A DNA stretch of 64,000 nt, from NCBI GenBank assembly GCA_964448135.1, contig CAYUVH010000006.1, positions 298,764 through 362,763 of the forward strand, in the 5' to 3' direction. Numbering within the stretch: the first letter of the stretch is position 1; every line of letters starts with the position of its first letter. The position numbers and the translations under genes were made by a program. This stretch comes from CAYUVH01 sp964448135. GTDB lineage: Bacteria; Verrucomicrobiota; Verrucomicrobiia; Limisphaerales; UBA8199. This document shows, one piece after another, positions 25,015 to 34,327 of the stretch. The notes beneath the pieces are model-generated. The model was not told the DNA's origin, ran no database searches, and saw only the letters and a program-made list of their open reading frames with translations.

Positions 25015-26541
25015 TTATTTTTGAATCGTTCGCAGATCAAAGCCCGGCGGGCGCTCATACGCCGGAATCACCGCGGCGAAGGAGTCCAGCCCCAGGAAGT
25101 AACCTTCCGATTGCGCCGCCTTGCCGGTGCATTCCATGCGCAATACGTGCGGTCCGGCCGCGAGGTCGTGCACGCCCCAATGATCCGAGATGCGTTTGAT
25201 TTTGTCCGAGTAAAGATCCACGACTCCGAGTTCCTTCCCATCGAGCGTGACGCGATAGATCCCGTAATCATGCGCGTGGATGAACTTGCCCCATAAATGG
25301 GCCTTCACCGGCTTGTCCAGGGTGAACGAGCATTCAACCCAGCCTTTGTCATCGCCCGGCTGGAAGAACAGGTGCTTGCCTTCCTTCGCGACGCCGGGCA
25401 GCTCCTGGATTTCGAGCTTGTGGTCGGAATGTTTCGCTTCCTTAAGCCATTTCCAGCCAGTCACCAGTTGCAGCGTGCGCTCCGCCAACCGCTCCGCGCC
25501 GGGCGGAATCGCCGGCCACGGCTTGTGCGGCTCGACCTGGTACCACAGCGCGACCGAGGACATCAGATCGTCGCGCTCGATGAAGCCGCTGAAGCTCTTG
25601 TCCGGAAACACCTGCGAGCCCTTGTGCTCGATTTCGGCGCGCAGCGATTTCTTGAATGGAATCGGGTCCGTGATGTGAAAGCGATACACCGAGCCGCGAT
25701 TGCCCGTCTCGTATCCTTCCCAGAGCGGCGCACCGTAAAATGGTCCGTCCTGCACGCGAAAGCCCCAGCCATCGCAGAAGTAATCCTCCGTGCCCGTGCC
25801 GCGCAACCGGGGCTCGGTTTCGCCATCAATGAAAAAGAAATCGTCGCCCTCGCCGTACCAGCCTGGGGACATGTTCACGACGCTCTGGATGGTGCCGACG
25901 TAGTGCCCGCGCCCCTGGATGTCCGCCAGCAGGTAATTGCGGCCCATGACGCACGGATATTCCTGCCGGTACATCGCGTGAAAGTAGGCGGTGTCCTTGG
26001 GGAGGGATTTGTGCTTCTGCCAATCAATGTAGTAGTAAAAGGCGTGGCACTTTTTGTCGCTGTCGTTGGTCACCGTGACGCGCGCCGATTTGCGGAACGG
26101 CATGGGCCAGTAGCAATTGCGTCCGCGGCCATCCGACGAAACCTTGATGGGCAGCGAGACAAAGGATTTGTCGAGTCCGTGGCCGATGCCGAAGAAATCG
26201 CCGATGGGACATTCGACGCTGGGATGTTCCTCGCCGTCCCAGTAAATGCGCAGGGTCAGGAGCCGCGAATAAAATGGCGCGTCATGCGCAATGGTATTCC
26301 AAATATGCGTGATGACACCCGGGCCCTTGAGGTCGGCGAGCACGAGCGTGCCGCCAGGTTCGATGGGTCGCGCATCGGCATTGCCGCTCCGCCAATTCGG
26401 ATCGGAAGAGGAGGCGCGCATGGCCTCGAAATCCTTGAGGGTTTCCAAACCCGAGAGCGGATTGCCGGAAGGCAGTTGCGCCAGCGCCGGGCCGGCCGCG
26501 AGCGTGAGTAGAAAAAGGCAGCGGGGGAGGAAGCGTTTCAT
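25015..26541 (-). CDS. Secreted DUF2961 (GH172-type) glycosidase
   Basis: 508 residues with signal peptide MKRFLPRCLFLLTLAAGPAL. DUF2961 words are GPGVITHIWNTI, LRIYWDGEEHPSVECPIGDF, and GTGTEDYFCDGWGF, the last carrying a conserved acidic residue of the family. Family members are now classed as GH172, with fructofuranose- or arabinofuranose-directed activities in characterised cases. A C-terminal domain (around 380-505) has the look of a carbohydrate-binding beta-sandwich. The substrate here is not predictable. Confidence 0.85.
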   Translation of the reverse strand: MKRFLPRCLFLLTLAAGPALAQLPSGNPLSGLETLKDFEAMRASSSDPNWRSGNADARPIEPGGTLVLADLKGPGVITHIWNTIAHDAPFYSRLLTLRIYWDGEEHPSVECPIGDFFGIGHGLDKSFVSLPIKVSSDGRGRNCYWPMPFRKSARVTVTNDSDKKCHAFYYYIDWQKHKSLPKDTAYFHAMYRQEYPCVMGRNYLLADIQGRGHYVGTIQSVVNMSPGWYGEGDDFFFIDGETEPRLRGTGTEDYFCDGWGFRVQDGPFYGAPLWEGYETGNRGSVYRFHITDPIPFKKSLRAEIEHKGSQVFPDKSFSGFIERDDLMSSVALWYQVEPHKPWPAIPPGAERLAERTLQLVTGWKWLKEAKHSDHKLEIQELPGVAKEGKHLFFQPGDDKGWVECSFTLDKPVKAHLWGKFIHAHDYGIYRVTLDGKELGVVDLYSDKIKRISDHWGVHDLAAGPHVLRMECTGKAAQSEGYFLGLDSFAAVIPAYERPPGFDLRTIQK

Positions 26542-26648
26542 GCGGGCTTTTTAGAAAGCCGGGCCGAGGAAAGCAATTCATTACTTGACGGCGACTGCAT
26601 TGAGATACGATGAGTTAGCTGGAACAGAGCAGAGGCAGGCCGAGCAAT

Positions 26649-27143
26649 ATGAATCCCGATAATCCCGCGAGTCCCCGGCGCCTCAAAACTTCGACGATCA
26701 TCCTGGCTGGCGTCGCTTTACTGGTGGTTATTCTCGGGTTCTGGCTTCACGCGGGGCTTAAAAGCGTCGGCAGGTTCGAATGCCAATACAACCTCCGTCA
26801 CGTCAGCTTGTGGTGCCGGGAGTATGCCGGGAAACACGGGGGGCGTTTTCCGGACCGCTGGACCGAGCTTTCAACACTTGAGGATTTTTCCACCAACTGG
26901 GCCAGGACCGTTCGTTGTCCTTCCGCCGGTCCCTGGGATGGCAACTGGACCAATATTGATTTGTGGTCAGGTTATCGCCTGTTGCCAGGGCGTTCCGATA
27001 CCAATTCGCCGAATACCGTGCTGGCTCTTGATTTGCTTTCAAACCACGAAAACCGGGGAGCGTGGGTTCTCTATACCGATGGAAGCATTCAATGGCGGGA
27101 CGCTTCGTGGATCCTCCAAGACCCGGCGGCTCAAACGCATTAA
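26649..27143 (+). CDS. Small membrane-anchored protein, pseudopilin-like (DUF1559-style)
   Basis: 164 residues: a single N-terminal membrane helix (TIILAGVALLVVILGFWLHA) followed by a soluble region with the words YNLRHVSLWCREYAGKHGGRFP and YTDGSIQWRD. This is the pattern of verrucomicrobial/planctomycete pseudopilin-like proteins that end in a T/DG motif. It lacks an obvious prepilin cleavage site, so export by pilin machinery is doubtful. Function unknown. Confidence 0.65.
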   Translation: MNPDNPASPRRLKTSTIILAGVALLVVILGFWLHAGLKSVGRFECQYNLRHVSLWCREYAGKHGGRFPDRWTELSTLEDFSTNWARTVRCPSAGPWDGNWTNIDLWSGYRLLPGRSDTNSPNTVLALDLLSNHENRGAWVLYTDGSIQWRDASWILQDPAAQTH

Positions 27144-27189
27144 CAATGGGCGCATCAACCACAACCGCGCCTTTGCATTCCTCCATACT

Positions 27190-30100
27190 TCAATCCGCAA
27201 ACAAATACCGCAAATCATCCAGCGTCAACCCCTGCGAGAATTTTTCTTCGCCGAGGACGTCATCCGCCAGCGCTTTTTTCTGTTTCTGCAACTCGCGGAT
27301 TTTTTCCTCGATGCTGTCTTTGATGAGCAACCGGTAGGCAATGACCTTGCGCGTCTGGCCGATGCGGTGCGTACGGTCAATGGCCTGGTTTTCGACGGCG
27401 GGATTCCACCAGGGATCGAAGAGGATGACGTAACTGGCGGCGGTCAGATTCAGGCCGAAGCCGCCGGCCTTCAGCGAGATGAGAAAAATCGCCGCGCCCT
27501 CGGCGGCTTGAAAGCGCCGCACCAGGTCGCCGCGATTTTCGGTTTCACCGGTCAGCATGAACAACGGCCACTTCTTTTCCTCGAGCACCGGGCGCAACAA
27601 CTCCAGCATCTCGACGAACTGGGAGAACACGAGGACCTTCTGACCCTCCTCCATGAGCGGCTCGATTTGTTCGAGCAACGCCTCCGTCTTGGCGCCGACC
27701 GCTTCGCAGTCCGGTTTGAGCAGGCGCGGATGGCAGCAAATCTGGCGCAGTCGCAGCAGCGACGTAAGGAAGTGGAATTGCTGGCTCGCGAGTTCCTTTT
27801 GCGTCTGGATGCTCAGAAGCATTTGCTGGGCGCGCTTGAGTTCCGCACGATACAGACTCTTTTGCTCGCCTTCCAATTCGCAGAACAAATCCTCCTCGAT
27901 ACGGTCCGGCAGGTCCTTGGCGACCTGCGCCTTGGCGCGGCGCAGCACGAACGGTCGCACGCGCGAAGCCAGCCGCCGCCGCGCGAATGGGTCGCCCTTG
28001 GCGTCATAGACCCGGCCGAACTCGGCGCGCGTGCCCAGCACGCCCGGCATCGCAAACCCCAGCAGGCTCCACAAATCCAGCAGCCGGTTTTCGATCGGCG
28101 TGCCGGAGAGAATCAACCGGTGCTGCGCCCGCAACGACCGCGCGACCTGTGCGGTCTGCGACCCGGGGTTCTTGATGTATTGGCCCTCGTCCAGGATCAC
28201 GGCCAGCCACCGCGTCGTCGCCAGCTTTTCGGACATCAGGCGCAGCTGGCTGTAGTTGATGACATGCACATCCGCGCGATCCAGCTGCGCACCAAAGCCG
28301 GAAATTTCCGAGGGCGACCACACCCGCACGCGCAATTCCGGCGTGAACTTTTCCGCCTCCGCGCGCCAGTTATCCATCACGCTCTTGGGACACACCACGA
28401 GGGTCGGCGGCAGCAGGGTTTCAGAATCCTTCGCCGTCGTTTCGCGCAACCACAAAAGCCACGCCAGGGTTTGCAGCGTCTTCCCCAGCCCCATGTCGTC
28501 GGCGAGGATGCCGCCGAATCGATTGGTGGAGAGGTAGGCCAGAAAGTGAAACCCTTCGACCTGGTAAGGACGCAGATCGGCCTTCACACCCGCGGGCACG
28601 GGTGGCGTCACGCGCTCCTTCAATTCGCCGGCGCGCCGCTGGATCGCCTCGACTTGTTGCTCCGGCAGCAGCTTTTTCGCGGCGTCATCCGCCAGTTGCA
28701 GTGTGTGCAACCGCTGCGGCTCCGCCGAAAGCTGCCGCGGGCTCAGGCCCAGCCGCGCCAGATTTTCGTCTTCCTCCGCGGACAAATCGTACTGCAGCCG
28801 CCGCCAGCCCTTGCCCTCCAGCCGCACGTAATTGCCGCGCGCGTTCAGCAGCAATTTGATTTCCGGCTGCGTGAGCGTGGTGTCGGCGACGTCCAGCACC
28901 ACGCGCAAATCGAACCAATCAATCTCCGCCTCGGTCACGCTCAACCGCACGCGCCCCACCACGTCCGTGGACGCAAACGACGCCAGGTCGCCGGCCAGTT
29001 GGACGGTGATATGTGGCGGCACCGTCTTGAGCCAGCCGGCGAAAAGCTCGGGGAACTTCTTCGTCACCCGCATGCGGCTGTCCTGCCCGCGATAGTCCGG
29101 TTTCAAACCGAGCGGCGCCAGCAAGGGCGGCACCTCGGCCAGCACGGCGGGGTCATACACCGTGAAGACAGCGTTTTTTTCCTTCGCCTTTCCACCGCGT
29201 GCGGGATTGCGAACCGACTCCGGATTCCAACCCACGCCGTTCCAAATCTGCCGGTCGCCGTCCGGCGCTTCCGCCTGCACGCGAAAAACGCATTCTTCGT
29301 TGCGCGCGCCTTCATAGGGAAACTCGAGTTCGCAATGGATCACCACGCTGTGCTTGAGCGTGCGCACCCGCTCGCGCAGCCGCGGCGGCAATTCCATGCC
29401 CAGCGAACGAATGAGCTGGATGCCTTCGGGCTGTTCCAGCGCCGGTGCCGGGATCGCGTTTTCCGCCAGGGGATCCAGCGCGTGCGCCTGGACGCGCGGC
29501 CCTTTGAGCACCGCGTCCCGCGTCAGATAAAGCGACGGCCGCCCCGGAAACACCGCCAGCGTTTTCACCGGGCTGCCGGATTTGCCCGACACCAGCCGGA
29601 AACGATAATCCTCCTCCTCGCCATTCGCGTGGACCATCTCCCAGCGCAATTCGTCCGCATCGTGCTCCAACGGTTTGCCGTCCTGGTTCACCAGCCGGCT
29701 GGCAATCGCCGAAGTGCGCAGGAGTTGGCCGAGGATTTGGTTGGCATAGACGTCCTTGTAAGGGATGTCGCCCTGGGCGCGGTATTGCCAATTGCCCGCC
29801 AGCAGGTGCCAGAGCAAATCCGCTTCCGGCGTAAATCGCACCGCGCCCTGCTGGTAACTGTTGTCCAACTGACGGAGCGGCGTGGGCCGCAGGATCTCGA
29901 ATCCCGCCTGGCCGGAACGCCGCCATTGCAGCACCGCGCGCAGGTCCTCGAACATCAGCCGCAAATCCGTCTCCGGAATCTCCACCGGCGGCGGCAGGCG
30001 TTCGAAACCGGAGCCGCGCAGGCGGGTGCTCCAGGCTTCGACCTGCCGCTTGCGTTCCCAGCGGGCGAAGCTTTTCTCCACCTCCCTTAAGTCGGTCACC

Positions 30101-30765
30101 GGTTCCATGAACGCGGGGATCGCTATTTGCCGCTGTTTGGCGGCGTGCGCGAGATAAAGCCAGAAATGAAAAGCGTCGGCCGGAAACTCCGGCCACAACC
30201 GTCCCGATTCCATCAGGCTGCCCTTTTCGGCAAAGCCCAGTTCCTGCAAGTCCCAGTGCGTGACATATCCCGCTTTGGCGCAGCGCGCGAATACCCGCTG
30301 CACCGCGTTCACGTATTGCGCCTCCTCCGGTTCCAGCGCGCGACCCACTGCGGCCGTCAGCCGCCGCGCCAGTTCCCCGGTCACCGCGGCGGCGCCCGTC
30401 ACCGCCGAATTGGATCGCCGCGAGGTCGAGTCGCTCAATTTGCGCACGCTCGCGGCGCTGTTTTCAATGAGCAACGCCTTCATCGCGGCGGCAATGTGCT
30501 CGCAGCCGTAGCCGGTCGGACATTCGCAATACCCGGTCCAGCCGTCCATCGCGTCAAACTCCAGTTCGACCACGAAATCCGTTCCCCCATCGTGAACCGT
30601 CGCCGAAAAAAGTGATCCCGCCTCCTCCGGTGTCAGCGCGGAAACGTTTCCGCGGCGGAAGAAATCCTCCGCTTTGCGCCGGGTACCGCTGGGAAACCCC
30701 GCCAGAAAATCCATCGCCCCCTGCGGGTCAAGCAATGCGAATGGATCCTTCTGACGGCTCTTCAT
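27190..30765 (-). CDS. SWIM zinc-finger SNF2-family helicase
   Basis: 1191 residues from the ATG at 30765. The SWIM finger is CECPTGYGCEHIAAAM near residue 85. The SNF2 ATPase core has motif I DDMGLGKT near 752, the DExx box as DEGQ near 857, LSGTPIENRL, and motif VI RTHRIGQTRKV near 1135. Family members are DNA translocases in chromosome or transcription remodelling in bacteria, with largely unknown substrates. The gene is isolated, convergent with the small membrane protein and divergent from the TraB-like gene. Confidence 0.92.
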   Translation of the reverse strand: MKSRQKDPFALLDPQGAMDFLAGFPSGTRRKAEDFFRRGNVSALTPEEAGSLFSATVHDGGTDFVVELEFDAMDGWTGYCECPTGYGCEHIAAAMKALLIENSAASVRKLSDSTSRRSNSAVTGAAAVTGELARRLTAAVGRALEPEEAQYVNAVQRVFARCAKAGYVTHWDLQELGFAEKGSLMESGRLWPEFPADAFHFWLYLAHAAKQRQIAIPAFMEPVTDLREVEKSFARWERKRQVEAWSTRLRGSGFERLPPPVEIPETDLRLMFEDLRAVLQWRRSGQAGFEILRPTPLRQLDNSYQQGAVRFTPEADLLWHLLAGNWQYRAQGDIPYKDVYANQILGQLLRTSAIASRLVNQDGKPLEHDADELRWEMVHANGEEEDYRFRLVSGKSGSPVKTLAVFPGRPSLYLTRDAVLKGPRVQAHALDPLAENAIPAPALEQPEGIQLIRSLGMELPPRLRERVRTLKHSVVIHCELEFPYEGARNEECVFRVQAEAPDGDRQIWNGVGWNPESVRNPARGGKAKEKNAVFTVYDPAVLAEVPPLLAPLGLKPDYRGQDSRMRVTKKFPELFAGWLKTVPPHITVQLAGDLASFASTDVVGRVRLSVTEAEIDWFDLRVVLDVADTTLTQPEIKLLLNARGNYVRLEGKGWRRLQYDLSAEEDENLARLGLSPRQLSAEPQRLHTLQLADDAAKKLLPEQQVEAIQRRAGELKERVTPPVPAGVKADLRPYQVEGFHFLAYLSTNRFGGILADDMGLGKTLQTLAWLLWLRETTAKDSETLLPPTLVVCPKSVMDNWRAEAEKFTPELRVRVWSPSEISGFGAQLDRADVHVINYSQLRLMSEKLATTRWLAVILDEGQYIKNPGSQTAQVARSLRAQHRLILSGTPIENRLLDLWSLLGFAMPGVLGTRAEFGRVYDAKGDPFARRRLASRVRPFVLRRAKAQVAKDLPDRIEEDLFCELEGEQKSLYRAELKRAQQMLLSIQTQKELASQQFHFLTSLLRLRQICCHPRLLKPDCEAVGAKTEALLEQIEPLMEEGQKVLVFSQFVEMLELLRPVLEEKKWPLFMLTGETENRGDLVRRFQAAEGAAIFLISLKAGGFGLNLTAASYVILFDPWWNPAVENQAIDRTHRIGQTRKVIAYRLLIKDSIEEKIRELQKQKKALADDVLGEEKFSQGLTLDDLRYLFAD

Positions 30766-30919
30766 TATCAGCCTCCAACCTATTACCGCCGCGCTCGAAT
30801 ACAAGTCGCGACCGGGGAAAATGGGTCTAAATCTTGCGGGAGCGGGCCTTTTTCCGGGTTTTTCGCCGGCGAAACCGCCTGCCCTTTTCAAATTTCCACT
30901 CTGGAGCTACTGTTCCCCC

Positions 30920-32230
30920 ATGGGACCTGACCCAGCCAATCCGCCCCCGGGGGACAATACGCCCGGCGCGCCTCCCACGTTTGCGAGCCTGCCGCCGCTG
31001 ACCCCGGTTGCCGGTCCTCCGGCCCCGCCGCCGGCTCCGAAACCCAAACCCTCCCAAGCACGCCAATTGCTCAGTCTGCTCCTCGGCATCTTCGTCGGCC
31101 TGTTTTTGCTCGATAGCATCATCTCTTTGGTGGACAGCTTCCTGGTCCTCGCCCTCAATCTCCACGTGCTATCCCCGCTCCGGGGCGTTTTCAGCCTGGG
31201 AGTGTTTTTGGCGGCGCTGCTCGTCTATTTGTTGATGGCGCTGACGCCGCTCGTTCCCAAACGCTGGTTCCTCCCGCTCACGCTCTTTGGCCCCGCCACC
31301 CTGCTGCTTTTCATTCCGCCCACGATCTATTTCTACGGGCACAGCCGGCTGTTGGATTGCATCGTGTCCCTGCTCCAGTTCCTCCTGGCGCTCTTTATCC
31401 TCCAGCGCATCCAGGGCTCGTTGCGCTTTCGGTGGCCATTTTTTGCGGAGCACCAGCTCGGAGCCCGCGGCTTCAGTTGGCTGAATCTGGTCTCGTTCAT
31501 CGCCGCGAATATCTTCATCGGCATTCCCGTGGTTCTGCTTTATCTGGCGCTGTGCACCAGCCTGGCCATCAGCCACTTTACCGCCGGCTTTCTCAAGCTC
31601 CGCCCCGGCGGCTTGACCGTGCAGGTCCGCAAATACGCCCGCGCCGACGGCCATACCATCCAGCTGGTTCCCATGGCGCACATTGCCGACGCGGGCTTTT
31701 ATCACGCCCTCGCGCAATCCTTTCCCTCCAACTCCGTCATCCTCATGGAAGGCGTATCCGACAATCACAACCTCCTCACTAACCGCATCACCTACAAACA
31801 AATGGCGAAATCGCTCCACCTCAGCGAGCAAGTCAGGGAGTTCAAACCCGAGCAGGGCGAAATGGTCCCCGCCGATGTGGACGTCGAAATCTTCACCCCC
31901 GCCACGATTGATTTCCTGAACGTCGTCATCTATTTCCACAATCGCGGAGTCACCCCGGAAACAATCCTGGAACTGACGCGTTATTCTCCGCCGCCGGATT
32001 TGGAAAAATGGCTCTTCGAAGACCTGCTGCACCAACGCAACCGCCACGTGCTCAAGGAAATCAAGGACCGCCTACCTGACCGCGATTACATCGTCGTTCC
32101 GTGGGGCGTGGCCCACATGCCGGAAATCGCCACCGAGATCGAAAAGCTGGGCTTCCTCCCCGTGGAGACCAGGGACTACGACGTGATCCGGTTCGGGAAG
32201 GGCGCGAAAAGAAGCGGGAAAACAGATTAG
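30920..32230 (+). CDS. Polytopic membrane protein with C-terminal TraB/GumN-like domain
   Basis: 436 residues from the ATG at 30920. A proline-rich N-terminus (about 1-45) is followed by four or five membrane helices (about 55-235), then a soluble domain. The domain has VPMAHIADAGFYHAL, VILMEGVSDNHN and IVVPWGVAHMPEIATEIEKLGF, matching the H-x-G/E layout of TraB/PrgY/GumN-type proteins, some of which are membrane-linked metalloproteases. The assignment is moderate and no substrate is known. Confidence 0.7.
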   Translation: MGPDPANPPPGDNTPGAPPTFASLPPLTPVAGPPAPPPAPKPKPSQARQLLSLLLGIFVGLFLLDSIISLVDSFLVLALNLHVLSPLRGVFSLGVFLAALLVYLLMALTPLVPKRWFLPLTLFGPATLLLFIPPTIYFYGHSRLLDCIVSLLQFLLALFILQRIQGSLRFRWPFFAEHQLGARGFSWLNLVSFIAANIFIGIPVVLLYLALCTSLAISHFTAGFLKLRPGGLTVQVRKYARADGHTIQLVPMAHIADAGFYHALAQSFPSNSVILMEGVSDNHNLLTNRITYKQMAKSLHLSEQVREFKPEQGEMVPADVDVEIFTPATIDFLNVVIYFHNRGVTPETILELTRYSPPPDLEKWLFEDLLHQRNRHVLKEIKDRLPDRDYIVVPWGVAHMPEIATEIEKLGFLPVETRDYDVIRFGKGAKRSGKTD

Positions 32231-32317
32231 GAGCCCAACTCCACCATCGCTCTTTTCCCATGAAGGACATCCGAAAGTAGTCCAAAGGTTCGATTTCGGG
32301 CCGGCCATCCCAATTAG

Positions 32318-32400
32318 AATCCAGTCCCGAAAGGGACGAAGGCTAATAGCCCGCCGCCGGGTATGCCGAACTCAGGCATCACATTTTGTGACACCAGCTT
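32318..32400. repeat. REP-like hairpins at cluster edge
   Basis: A GTCCCGAAAGGGAC hairpin at 32324-32337 is followed by GCCGCCGGGTATGCC and ATGCCGAACTCAGGCAT short palindromes, directly after the last gene of the sugar cluster. They could also act as a transcript end structure. No U-tract follows. Confidence 0.5.
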
Positions 32401-32401
32401 C

Positions 32402-33145
32402 CTACCCCTTCAAAAACTCCTCCACCACCTCCAGCGAACTTTTCCGAAACGCCGGCGCAATTGAGGCGATCTTCTCATTGTTCACGCTGCCGACATCATA
32501 CGTGTATCCGCCCCAATTCACCTTTCGGTTGAACTGCTGCGCCACTTCACCCAATGAAATGTTCGCGGTGGAACAAACGTTATATATGCCGCCGAGATTC
32601 TTTGCGATGGCTTCGCGAATCAAGGCAGACACATCGCGGTGCAGGATGTAGTAAAACCGTGACTCGGGCGTGAGCGTGAGCTTCGGGTTCTCTTCGCGCA
32701 GGATACGGATGAGGCTATTCGGTCGTGAAGTCGGGCCCAGCAAGCCGACGACGCGCAGGATCAGCCAATTCTTCCCATTGGCGCGGACGAGCGATTCAGC
32801 CATGAGCTTGCAATGCGCGTAGAGATTGCGGACATCCTCGACGCGGATGGGCTCGTCTTCCTTACCTGAATGGCCCTGGCGTGGATAAACTTCGGTCGTG
32901 GAGATGAAGACAAATTTCTCGTGCGGCACTTCGAGCATGCGGCGCGTGAAATCCAGGGTGCTGGTGAAGTAATCGGCGAGGCCGTCGCTGGTCTGCGGCG
33001 GCGCCGGCGGCCAGGCATTGTGGATGATCGTGCGGGTGCCGGGCGGCGGCGTGCCCGTTGACTTCAGGCTCCACGGCGTGCCACCGAGCGATTCGAGCAG
33101 GTGCCTGCCCAGTCCGCTGCCGGTGCCCGTGATGAGCAGGCTCAT
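32402..33145 (-). CDS. SDR family NAD(P)-dependent sugar reductase/epimerase
   Basis: 247 residues starting in an ATGA overlap with the upstream dehydratase gene. It has an N-terminal LLITGTGSGLG nucleotide loop, TTEVYP, and YAHCK as the Tyr-x3-Lys pair. It is shorter than typical 310-residue epimerases, closer to RmlD-like or ColC-like reductases. As last gene of the run it is the best candidate for reduction of the 4-keto group left by the 4,6- and 3-dehydratases, which is inferred from position. Confidence 0.8.
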   Translation of the reverse strand: MSLLITGTGSGLGRHLLESLGGTPWSLKSTGTPPPGTRTIIHNAWPPAPPQTSDGLADYFTSTLDFTRRMLEVPHEKFVFISTTEVYPRQGHSGKEDEPIRVEDVRNLYAHCKLMAESLVRANGKNWLILRVVGLLGPTSRPNSLIRILREENPKLTLTPESRFYYILHRDVSALIREAIAKNLGGIYNVCSTANISLGEVAQQFNRKVNWGGYTYDVGSVNNEKIASIAPAFRKSSLEVVEEFLKG

Positions 33146-34311
33146 AGCCCGTTCAGGATTTCGCAAAGCTTCGAAATCTTATCCGTTTCGAGCGTCGGAT
33201 AATTGCCGATGTAACAACCGTAAAAATGAACGTGGTCGGTCACCGGGTATTGGGCGAATTGGTCGCCGAAGAGCCGGCGGAGATAGGGCTGGCGGAGCTG
33301 GTTGCCACCGCCGGACAATCCGCGACGGAATTCCACGCCGTGCGCGCGTAGGGTCGTCTCCACCTTCGCCCACAACGCGGCGTCCGGCTTTTGCAGCACC
33401 AGCGTAAACGCGTAGTTGCTGCTGCCTTCGGTCTCGAAATCGGTCTGGTATTTCTTCGCGTCGAGGCCTTTGAGGAAGATGTTGAGATTGCGCGTGCGCA
33501 GGAGATTGTTCGCGTCGAGGCGCTTCAATTGCGAGCGGCCGAGGATGGCGTTCAGCTCGGTGGGGCGAACGTTGAATGCCGGATACGCAAAGATGAAATC
33601 CGGGTTCAGGTCCGGCCACTTGTCGTGGTAGGGCTTGCGCAACTCGGGCACGTTCATCTCGCGGACCATGCCGTGGGAGCGGAGCATCCGCACGACCTGG
33701 TAAAGCTCGGCGTCGTCGGTGGAAATCATGCCACCTTCGATCGTGCTCATGTGATGCGCGTAATAGAACGAGAAGTTGGACATCCACCCCAGGCTGCCGC
33801 ACTTGCGCCCCTTGAACGTCGTGCCGTGAGATTCGCAGACGTCCTCGATCAAGGGAATCTTCCGCGCCGCCAGTTCGTCAACCAACTTTTGTGTCAGGCC
33901 GTTGTAGCCGAGGATGTGCGTGAGAAATACCGCGCGCGTGTCCTTCGTCAGCGCTTTGATGGTTTTATCCGTGTCGAGCCCGAGCGAGCGGCGGTCAATG
34001 TCCACGAACACCGGCTTGAGGCCGCATTGCAGGATGCTCGCGACGTCGGAGACCCACGTCAGCGGCGGGACGATGACTTCGCCGGCGCCGCGCAGTTCTT
34101 TGAGGGCGGTCATCGTCAGCAAATTCGCCGACGCGCCCGAATTCACCATCACGCTGTGCTTCACCCCGAGCCAGCGGCTCCATTCCTGTTCGAACGCCAC
34201 GACGTTCTTCGAGTGCGTCAGTGGCGGGTCATCCTGCCGGAGGTGGGCGATCACCGCGTCGAGATCCTCGCGCGCGATGTTGTTCTTCATCAATGGCCAG
34301 TCGAGCTTCAT
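33142..34311 (-). CDS. ColD/RfbH-like PMP-dependent sugar 3-dehydratase (DegT fold)
   Basis: 389 residues from the ATG at 34311. A DegT/DnrJ/EryC1 aminotransferase fold with NSGASANLL and FSFYYAHHMSTIEGGM. In aminotransferases of this fold a Lys stands where this protein has His (about residue 186). The same replacement defines the 3-dehydratases ColD (GDP-4-keto-6-deoxymannose) and E1/RfbH (CDP-sugar). The cysteine cluster that holds the iron-sulphur centre in RfbH is not obvious, which favours ColD. RMLRSHGMVRE follows as in those enzymes. It sits 16 bases downstream of the 4,6-dehydratase gene. Confidence 0.87.
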   Translation of the reverse strand: MKLDWPLMKNNIAREDLDAVIAHLRQDDPPLTHSKNVVAFEQEWSRWLGVKHSVMVNSGASANLLTMTALKELRGAGEVIVPPLTWVSDVASILQCGLKPVFVDIDRRSLGLDTDKTIKALTKDTRAVFLTHILGYNGLTQKLVDELAARKIPLIEDVCESHGTTFKGRKCGSLGWMSNFSFYYAHHMSTIEGGMISTDDAELYQVVRMLRSHGMVREMNVPELRKPYHDKWPDLNPDFIFAYPAFNVRPTELNAILGRSQLKRLDANNLLRTRNLNIFLKGLDAKKYQTDFETEGSSNYAFTLVLQKPDAALWAKVETTLRAHGVEFRRGLSGGGNQLRQPYLRRLFGDQFAQYPVTDHVHFYGCYIGNYPTLETDKISKLCEILNGL

Positions 34312-34327
34312 GGGAAAATCAAATGTG

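Noticed and set aside
26824..30090. Plus-strand open frame of 1088 codons
   Set aside because: Lies opposite the SWIM/SNF2 helicase and overlaps the small membrane protein; both real genes have clear motifs.
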